Shown here in pieces: positions 1 through 3,220 of a stretch of DNA of 5,026 bases. The position numbers and the translations under genes were made by a program. The DNA is taken from NCBI GenBank assembly GCA_026419655.1, contig JANZZA010000425.1, positions 1-5,026 on the forward strand. Reading direction: 5' to 3'. The DNA is from Armatimonadota bacterium (GTDB lineage: Bacteria; Armatimonadota; Zipacnadia; Zipacnadales; FEN-943). The stretch's first letter is position 1. Each line of letters starts with the position of its first letter. The notes beneath the pieces were generated by a model, which was given only the letters and a program-made list of their open reading frames with translations, had not been told where the DNA came from and ran no database searches.

Positions 1-642
1 ATTACGCCCGACCAGCCCGCAGCGCAAGGGACCGAAGCACAACGCAGGGCAATTGTTTATGGCGTTTTAAGCGTGCGACATGTAGTCGCTCCCTGGTGGG
101 TAGAGCTGAAAGGGCCGGCATGGAAACAGGCCTGGGCGCAATGGCCGACAAGGGTGTGGGAAAACCTTATGGTTCAGCCCGAAGCGCGACTGGTAGGTCT
201 GGCGAGAGAAGTACGCAGGGGAGCAGAAGCCAGACAACTGGCCGGGCAGGGCACCGAGGCTTTGCTACGATCGGCGCCGGCAGAGCTCGCGGGAGAAAGC
301 GGGGGCAGGGTGCCCGCCCGGGCTAATGGGGCCATACTCCGCTACCAGCGAGCACCAGGGTTCTGGCGCGCAACTGCGAGGGCCGACAGCAAGGCTCTAC
401 TGGTGATAGCTAACCACGCCTACCCGGGCTGGCGAACCTACGTAGACGGCCAACCGGTGGAACAAGCGCGGGCCTATGGCTTGCTCCAGTGCGTTCCCGT
501 CCCCGGCGGTATGCACGAAATAGTCGCCATCTACTGGCCAACAGTCTCCGTTATCGGGGGATTCGTGAGCGCAGTAGCAATCGCGGTAGGGGTGGCCCTG
601 GCGAGCATTGCGATTGCACCCTTGAGCGGTGCGAGGAGCTGA
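1..642 (+). CDS. YfhO-family membrane protein, C-terminal part (5' end outside window)
   Basis: The frame is open from the first base to the TGA at 640-642, giving 213 C-terminal residues of a longer protein. A GTG at 73 is internal, because the family-like sequence already runs through it (the stretch around VRHVV resembles the usual VRYVI-like block). Three traits of the YfhO family are visible. A VWEN-x-PEARLV block near residues 54-65 resembles the family's VYEN-x-PRA motif. A beta-rich extracytoplasmic segment holds YPGW at 141-144 followed by YVDGQPV, then VPVPGGMHEI. A single C-terminal transmembrane helix lies at about 181-207. YfhO proteins are large multi-pass membrane proteins (usually over 700 residues) with a GT-C-like architecture. 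The Bacillus member is linked to glycosylation of lipoteichoic acid, but the substrate here cannot be read from the sequence. The gene converges with the MBL gene across 38 bases, and no clear terminator is visible between them. Family assignment is confident; the function is inferred. Confidence 0.85.
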   Translation: MTPDQPAAQGTEAQRRAIVYGVLSVRHVVAPWWVELKGPAWKQAWAQWPTRVWENLMVQPEARLVGLAREVRRGAEARQLAGQGTEALLRSAPAELAGESGGRVPARANGAILRYQRAPGFWRATARADSKALLVIANHAYPGWRTYVDGQPVEQARAYGLLQCVPVPGGMHEIVAIYWPTVSVIGGFVSAVAIAVGVALASIAIAPLSGARS

Positions 643-680
643 CACCCGGCTTATCCCCGGAGGCGCGGCAAGTTTCCCGG

Positions 681-1457
681 TCAGGGATTTATTACCCAGA
701 CCGTAGGCCTGCTCTCAAGCTGGTCTATCGCCTGGCGGTTAAGGAATATGAAGTTCCCGGCTTCCCGGCGCACCTGCCAGTCGGTAGGCAAGTCATCGAG
801 AAAGTCGCCCAGGGTGCCGACGTCGAAGCGAGCCGAGTAGCTGGTCTTGTAGTGCATGGGGACTACGACGGCAGGCTGGAGTTTGCGGATGACCTCGACA
901 GCTTGCTTCGGCCCGATGGTGTAGTTGCCACCCACGGGCACGAAAAGAACGTCTACGGGCTTTAGCTTTTCCGCCTGCTCGTCAGCCAGCACCTGGCCCA
1001 GGTCGCCGAGATGGCACAAAACGATGCCATCCTGCTCCCAACGGTAAATGACCGTGTCCCCGCGAGCTTTTACCGCTTCACTGGACCAGTGGGGTGCCTT
1101 GACGCCGAGGATGGTCAGCTTGCCCGCCTGGAACTCTCCATCCCTTGCGATGAAGGCCTCGCGCGGGCACTCCACAGCCTTGCAGTTGGCATGGTCGAAA
1201 TGAGCATGGCTGGCCAGGCAAACGTCTGCCTGCCACTTGGGCATTGGATACCCTACGCTCTCGTCGTAGGGGTCAATGACTACCCGAAAGCCCTCGCTGT
1301 CCTGCACCGTGAAGCAGGCGTGGCCATGGTAAAGGATTGTCACTCCTTTGGGCTGCTCGGCCATATTGGTATCCCCCTGTCCCTGACGACTGCAGCCAGT
1401 AAGGAAAAGCACAGCCGCCAGTACGACAAGCTGGCGACAGGAGTGCCCTGGGTTCAT
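681..1457 (-). CDS. Metallo-beta-lactamase-fold (UlaG-like) hydrolase, predicted lipoprotein
   Basis: This is a 258-residue protein when read from the ATG at 1457. That start gives a compact lipoprotein signal: an N-terminal stretch with one Arg, a hydrophobic core at residues 10-19 and a lipobox L-T-G-C with Cys22. An in-frame ATG at 1484 and GTG at 1493 would lengthen the n-region by 9 or 12 residues. None of the three starts has a strong Shine-Dalgarno, so the start is uncertain. Metal-binding motifs of the MBL fold are clear: H-x-H-x-D-H at 84-89 (SHAHFDH), HLGDLG at 149-154 and PMHY with His202. The PVGGNYTI block at about 174-181 is typical of the UlaG-like, short single-domain branch. 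The expected activity is metal-dependent hydrolysis of a phosphoester, lactone or similar bond, in a membrane-anchored protein on the outer side of the cytoplasmic membrane. The substrate is unknown. It lies 46 bases after the HNH stop (10 with the GTG start), so an operon is likely. It converges with the YfhO-type gene. Confidence 0.88.
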   Translation of the reverse strand: MNPGHSCRQLVVLAAVLFLTGCSRQGQGDTNMAEQPKGVTILYHGHACFTVQDSEGFRVVIDPYDESVGYPMPKWQADVCLASHAHFDHANCKAVECPREAFIARDGEFQAGKLTILGVKAPHWSSEAVKARGDTVIYRWEQDGIVLCHLGDLGQVLADEQAEKLKPVDVLFVPVGGNYTIGPKQAVEVIRKLQPAVVVPMHYKTSYSARFDVGTLGDFLDDLPTDWQVRREAGNFIFLNRQAIDQLESRPTVWVINP

Positions 1458-1503
1458 AATCAAACTGAGGCCCCTTGCGTCCATCGCCAGCACTCACGCC
1501 CCG

Positions 1504-2034
1504 TCAACTATCAAGCAGATGTGGTGCGAAAGGTTCAAGGTAATCCCGCCACCTGGGGTTGCTCAATGCGGCGCGGAAGGTGGAATAGCTCAGATACGGT
1601 ATAAGCCTGGGCTTTTGAGGACGGCGCAAGAGCCTGAGATTAACCTGTTCCGGCGTGCGATTGCCCTTCTTGTGATTACACTCCGGGCAACAGGCCACGA
1701 GATTCTCCCAGGTATGCGTACCGCCCTGTTCCCGCGGGATGACGTGGTCAATAGTGAGGGTGCGGCTTTCACGCCCGCAGTACTGACATCGAAAGCCATC
1801 TCGGGCCAGGATACCACGGCGGGAAAGTTTCAGCTCTGGCAGAGGCCGGCGGACGAGATAGTTCAGACGCACTACGGAGGGCATGCGGAAGCGGCGAGTG
1901 GGAGTCGTGACGTACTCGGAGTCCTGTTCGACGACAGTGGCTTTCCCCACAATCACCAGCGACATGGCCCGCCGCCAGCTCGTGACATTGAGCGGCTCAT
2001 AGTTCTGATTCAGCACAAGCACTTGCCCGGTCAT
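1504..2034 (-). CDS. HNH endonuclease-type protein (McrA-like HNH domain)
   Basis: This encodes 176 residues from the ATG at 2034. That start is chosen because small HNH proteins of this type usually begin close to the VLVLNxxYEPL block, here at residues 5-15. A GTG at 2046 lies 4 bases after a GGAGG (2051-2055 on the complement) and would add four residues, so it is a real alternative. An N-terminal domain of about 70 residues (YEPLN-x-TSWRRA, then VRLNYLVRRP) precedes a zinc-ribbon HNH domain. The HNH domain has CQYC at 83-86, IDHVIPR with His97 as the catalytic His, Asn111 in WENL, CPEC at 116-119, and NHKKGNRTP with His121. All zinc-binding and HNH positions look intact. The family is predicted to cut DNA, but most members are uncharacterised and commonly stand alone with no methylase, as here. 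An MBL-fold lipoprotein gene follows closely. Upstream are a strong promoter candidate and a leader that ends in a terminator-like hairpin. Confidence 0.9.
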   Translation of the reverse strand: MTGQVLVLNQNYEPLNVTSWRRAMSLVIVGKATVVEQDSEYVTTPTRRFRMPSVVRLNYLVRRPLPELKLSRRGILARDGFRCQYCGRESRTLTIDHVIPREQGGTHTWENLVACCPECNHKKGNRTPEQVNLRLLRRPQKPRLIPYLSYSTFRAALSNPRWRDYLEPFAPHLLDS

Positions 2035-2057
2035 GTTCCGTCCCACCCCACCTCCGC

Positions 2058-2097
2058 AAAACAAACGGCCCGCGGGCAAGAAGGCTCACGCGGGCCG
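2058..2097 (-). terminator. Intrinsic-terminator-like hairpin in the HNH leader
   Basis: On the minus strand a perfect 9-bp GC-rich stem (CGGCCCGCG / CGCGGGCCG, + strand arms 2066-2074 and 2089-2097) with a 14-nt loop is followed at once by TTTGTTTT (2058-2065). This is the classical form of a Rho-independent terminator. It lies only 23 bases before the HNH ATG. No minus-strand gene precedes it in the window, since the next gene upstream is ferritin on the other strand. It would therefore end a leader RNA, or act conditionally as an attenuator. Confidence 0.65.
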
Positions 2098-2187
2098 CCC
2101 TTCGCGCCGGTCTGCCCCGCCCACAAGTTGGTAGAACTGATATACGTGTCCCGCCATTCGCGGTCTGCAATACCAACAATCCGCCAT
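2086..2187 (-). CDS. Possible 33-codon leader peptide ORF
   Basis: An ATG at 2187 opens a 33-residue frame within the putative HNH leader, starting about 10 nt after the predicted transcription start. The peptide is rich in aromatic residues and Cys in its first 20 positions (Trp5, Tyr6, Tyr16, Phe18, Tyr19, Cys4, Cys7). Its TGA (2086-2088) falls in the loop of the terminator-like hairpin, so a ribosome reaching the stop would cover the hairpin's 5' arm, as in translational attenuation. There is no good Shine-Dalgarno; only GGTGTGG is present, close to the ATG. The frame also continues open further upstream, so it could be a chance opening. The downstream gene is not an amino-acid biosynthesis gene, which weakens the attenuation reading. 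Confidence 0.15.
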   Translation of the reverse strand: MADCWYCRPRMAGHVYQFYQLVGGADRREGRPA

Positions 2188-2195
2188 TATCCACA
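2187..2195 (+). promoter_or_regulatory. DnaA-box consensus 9-mer (TTATCCACA)
   Basis: The 9-mer TTATCCACA matches the bacterial DnaA box exactly. It sits at or just downstream of the predicted transcription start of the minus-strand HNH promoter, where a bound DnaA could affect transcription. A one-mismatch copy lies about 200 bases away. No dnaA, dnaN or AT-rich unwinding region is present, so this is not evidence of an origin. A single exact 9-mer in 5 kb can occur by chance. Confidence 0.3.
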
Positions 2196-2203
2196 CCGGC
2201 GCC

Positions 2204-2232
2204 ATGGTACTCTCAGCGCGGCGCACTGTCAA
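2204..2232 (-). promoter_or_regulatory. Sigma70-type promoter for the HNH/MBL unit
   Basis: On the minus strand a perfect -35 box TTGACA (2227-2232) is followed by exactly 17 bases and a -10 box TACCAT (2204-2209, 4 of 6 matches including the conserved TA and final T). The predicted start is near 2197, giving a 5' leader of about 160 nt before the HNH ATG at 2034. It is the best promoter match in the window and is correctly oriented for the HNH and MBL genes. Confidence 0.6.
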
Positions 2233-2247
2233 CTTAAAGGAGACAGT
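2225..2247. promoter_or_regulatory. Operator-like inverted repeat over the -35 box
   Basis: ACTGTC (2225-2230) and GACAGT (2242-2247) form a perfect 6-bp inverted repeat with an 11-base spacer, about 17 bases centre to centre. The left half covers most of the minus-strand -35 box (2227-2232), a place where a dimeric repressor would block the HNH promoter. The right half lies just before the ATG of the small + strand ORF. The CTGT/ACAG cores recall LexA half-sites, but their spacing (13 bases) does not fit the E. coli LexA box (8). The regulator is unknown. Confidence 0.35.
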
Positions 2248-2286
2248 ATGACTCCCCGCCCGCCTTCGAAGGTGGGTGAAACTTAG
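2248..2286 (+). CDS. Possible 12-codon small ORF
   Basis: An ATG at 2248 is preceded by AAAGGAGA (2236-2243), a strong Shine-Dalgarno at suitable spacing, and opens 12 codons (MTPRPPSKVGET) before TAG at 2284-2286. It lies 158 bases upstream of ferritin in the same direction. It could be a leader peptide, a chance RBS-ATG pair, or the decayed start of a gene. The peptide has no recognisable motif, and no clear + strand promoter is visible before it. Confidence 0.2.
   Translation: MTPRPPSKVGET
2259..2276. repeat. 18-bp near-perfect palindrome (CCTTCGAAGG core)
   Basis: CCCGCCTTC/GAAGGTGGG is an 18-bp dyad with one mismatched pair and a perfect 10-bp core, CCTTCGAAGG (2263-2272). It lies inside the small ORF, between the HNH promoter and the ferritin promoter region. 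No U-tract follows on either strand, so it is not a terminator. It could be a protein-binding site or chance. Confidence 0.25.
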
Positions 2287-2362
2287 CCCCGCACTGCCGG
2301 GTGGTGTATCGTTTTGTCGGAGCGCCCGCTTCATATCCCCAGATTGGCCGAGAGTTGCAAAG

Positions 2363-2399
2363 TATAAGCTGGTTGGGTTACCATGCCCACGTGCATAAA
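2363..2399 (+). promoter_or_regulatory. Weak promoter candidates for ferritin
   Basis: Two -10-like hexamers lie upstream of ferritin: TATAAG at 2363-2368 (5 of 6 matches, but no good -35 at normal spacing) and CATAAA at 2394-2399 (4 of 6, with TTGGGT at 2373-2378 but only a 15-base spacer). Ferritin probably starts from one of these, giving a leader of about 40-75 nt. I do not see a recognisable Fur box. Confidence 0.25.
2390..2398 (-). promoter_or_regulatory. DnaA-box-like 9-mer (one mismatch)
   Basis: The complement of 2390-2398 reads TTATGCACG, one mismatch (last base) from TTATNCACA. It overlaps the second -10 candidate for ferritin and points opposite to the exact box at 2187-2195. Alone it carries little weight. 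Confidence 0.15.
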
Positions 2400-2410
2400 A
2401 GAAAGTGAGA

Positions 2411-2436
2411 ACTTCCTCGCGAGGCAAAAGGGAGGT
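2411..2436 (+). promoter_or_regulatory. Possible Shine-Dalgarno-masking hairpin before ferritin
   Basis: ACTTCCT (2411-2417) can pair with GGGAGGT (2430-2436), the ferritin ribosome binding site, in a 7-bp helix with two G-U wobbles and a 12-nt loop. The same left arm also takes part in the perfect palindrome CCTCGCGAGG (2415-2424), so two folds compete: one hides the ribosome site and the other frees it. Any pyrimidine tract near an SD can pair with it, so this is weak evidence. Confidence 0.2.
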
Positions 2437-2444
2437 TAGCCGAG

Positions 2445-2933
2445 ATGATGATCTCCGAGACCATGGCGGCGAAGCTCAACGAGCAGGTCAATGCCGAGTT
2501 TTACTCTTCCTATTTGTACCTCGGGATGGCGTGCTGGTTTGACGGCCAAAATCTCAAGGTCTTCGCCCGGCGCTTTTTCCAGCAGGCTGAAGAAGAATGG
2601 GAGCACGGGATGAAGATACTCAAGTACCTGCTGGAGGTTGGCGCGGCGGTGCAGCTCAAGGAAATCGCGTGCCCAAAGCAGGACTGGAAGTCGCCTGAAG
2701 AAATCATCGAGACCACGTACAACCACGAAATCCATGTAACCAACCTTATAAACGACCTGATGCGGGCCGCAGTCGAGGAAAGTGACTACGCGACGCAGAG
2801 CTTCCTGAAGTGGTTTGTGGACGAGCAGGTTGAAGAAGTGTCGAGCATGAACGAGCTCCTGGCACTGGTGAGGATGGCCGGGCCGGAGCGGATAATGCTG
2901 GTAGAGCAGCGCCTGGCCGCGATGATGGGCTAA
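2445..2933 (+). CDS. ftnA: Ferritin (FtnA-type, ferroxidase-competent)
   Basis: The gene encodes 162 residues, the usual length for bacterial non-haem ferritin. GGGAGGT at 2430-2436 lies 8 bases before the ATG at 2445; a second ATG follows directly at 2448 and either could be used. The four-helix ferritin fold is clear, and by position the E. coli FtnA ligands (offset +1) are all present. Site A/B residues are Glu18, Glu51, His54, Glu95 and Glu131, with Gln128 and Tyr25. The third-site residues Glu50, Glu127 and Glu130 are also kept. The 24-subunit cytoplasmic cage oxidises Fe(II) and stores it as a ferric mineral. The lack of a central haem-ligand Met and the family pattern argue for FtnA rather than bacterioferritin, and the length and EExxH context argue against Dps. 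The gene has its own upstream region and an intrinsic terminator downstream, so it is probably monocistronic. It is divergent from the HNH gene. No visible Fur box explains its regulation. Confidence 0.96.
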   Translation: MMISETMAAKLNEQVNAEFYSSYLYLGMACWFDGQNLKVFARRFFQQAEEEWEHGMKILKYLLEVGAAVQLKEIACPKQDWKSPEEIIETTYNHEIHVTNLINDLMRAAVEESDYATQSFLKWFVDEQVEEVSSMNELLALVRMAGPERIMLVEQRLAAMMG

Positions 2934-2991
2934 AGGCCGCAACTGCGGTCACGTCAGTCGGTTGGCCCGCTTGTTGCTTTTCTACCGTCCG

Positions 2992-3030
2992 GGGCGCGGC
3001 CCGCGCCCGCCTGCGGGCGGTATTTCTTTT
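2992..3030 (+). terminator. Intrinsic terminator after ferritin, with overlapping hairpin
   Basis: CGCCCG/CGGGCG (3004-3009 and 3014-3019) forms a 6-bp GC stem with a CCTG loop, followed by TATTTCTTTT (3021-3030). It lies 70 bases after the ferritin stop and is correctly oriented. A longer perfect stem just before it, GGGCGCG/CGCGCCC (2992-2998 and 3002-3008, 3-nt loop), shares bases 3004-3008, so both cannot form together. A weaker hairpin, GGCCGC-AACT-GCGGTC, directly follows the stop at about 2935-2950. Confidence 0.6.
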
Positions 3031-3141
3031 GGTGGCGGGCGTAGGCTAGTCTGCTCGCGGGTCCTCTTGGCCCTGGACAGATTCTCCTGCGCACAGCAAT
3101 GCCCCACACAACCACTTCTTTCCCGGCCAGCGAGCACGGGC

Positions 3142-3170
3142 TTGACCTTCGGCGGGCGCAGCTATATCTT
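3142..3170 (+). promoter_or_regulatory. Sigma70-type promoter for the DUF6785-type gene
   Basis: TTGACC (3142-3147, 5 of 6 matches) is followed by 17 bases and TATCTT (3165-3170, 4 of 6); a shifted TATATC at 3163 is an alternative -10. The predicted start is near 3177, about 44 nt before the GTG at 3221. This favours GTG-3221 over the in-frame TTG at 3188, which would leave only about 11 nt of leader. The rest of the 2934-3220 gap holds only the terminator structures; I see no convincing gene in it. Confidence 0.5.
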
Positions 3171-3220
3171 CGCAAGGGTGGGACTTCTTGGCCCAGGTCT
3201 CCCAGGCGATTAAGCAACCC

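Larger units (their letters stand above)
2058..2198 (-). ncRNA. Candidate structured leader RNA or small RNA upstream of the HNH gene
   Basis: From the predicted start near 2197 to the end of the U-tract this RNA would be about 140 nt. Complementary arms on the minus strand are nested. GCGCCGGT (2195-2202) pairs with ACCGGCGC (2104-2111), although only about the inner part is transcribed if the start is near 2197. Inside it, GTTGGTA (2171-2177) pairs with TACCAAC (2127-2133), a perfect 7 bp. Inside that, CCGC/GCGG closes a small hairpin around 2153-2165. The terminator stem follows. GTGGGC just upstream of the terminator (about 2119-2124) can pair, with one wobble, to GCCCGC in the terminator's 5' arm, so an antiterminator form is conceivable. 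I do not recognise a known riboswitch or sRNA family. In GC-rich DNA some of these pairings can arise by chance, and no covariation data are available. Confidence 0.35.

Noticed and set aside
643..680. Possible bidirectional terminator between the convergent YfhO-type and MBL genes
   Set aside because: Only 4-bp stems such as CCGG/CCGG and TCCC/GGGA can be drawn, with no U-tract on either strand.
489..965. A 158-codon + strand frame spanning the YfhO/MBL convergent junction
   Set aside because: It overlaps the end of the YfhO-type gene in another frame and runs antisense to the MBL gene; no start signal or domain is visible.
2116..2175. tRNA-like D-arm sequence (AGTTGGTAGAAC) on the + strand
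   Set aside because: There is no matching acceptor stem, anticodon arm or TTCGAAT-type T loop, so it does not fold as a tRNA. The bases are better explained by the 7-bp pairing in the HNH leader.
1519..2286. A 255-codon + strand open frame opposite the HNH gene, and a 197-codon one at 1011-1604 opposite the MBL gene
   Set aside because: Both lie antisense to genes with intact catalytic motifs, their translations show no recognisable domain, and long antisense frames are common in GC-rich DNA.
2187..2398. Replication origin suggested by DnaA-box-like sites
   Set aside because: There is one exact box and one imperfect box about 200 bases apart, with no AT-rich unwinding region and no dnaA, dnaN or other origin-linked gene nearby.
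2962..3213. An 83-codon + strand frame starting with TTG between ferritin and the membrane protein gene
   Set aside because: It runs straight through the ferritin terminator and the downstream promoter, has no Shine-Dalgarno, and its composition is low in recognisable protein features.
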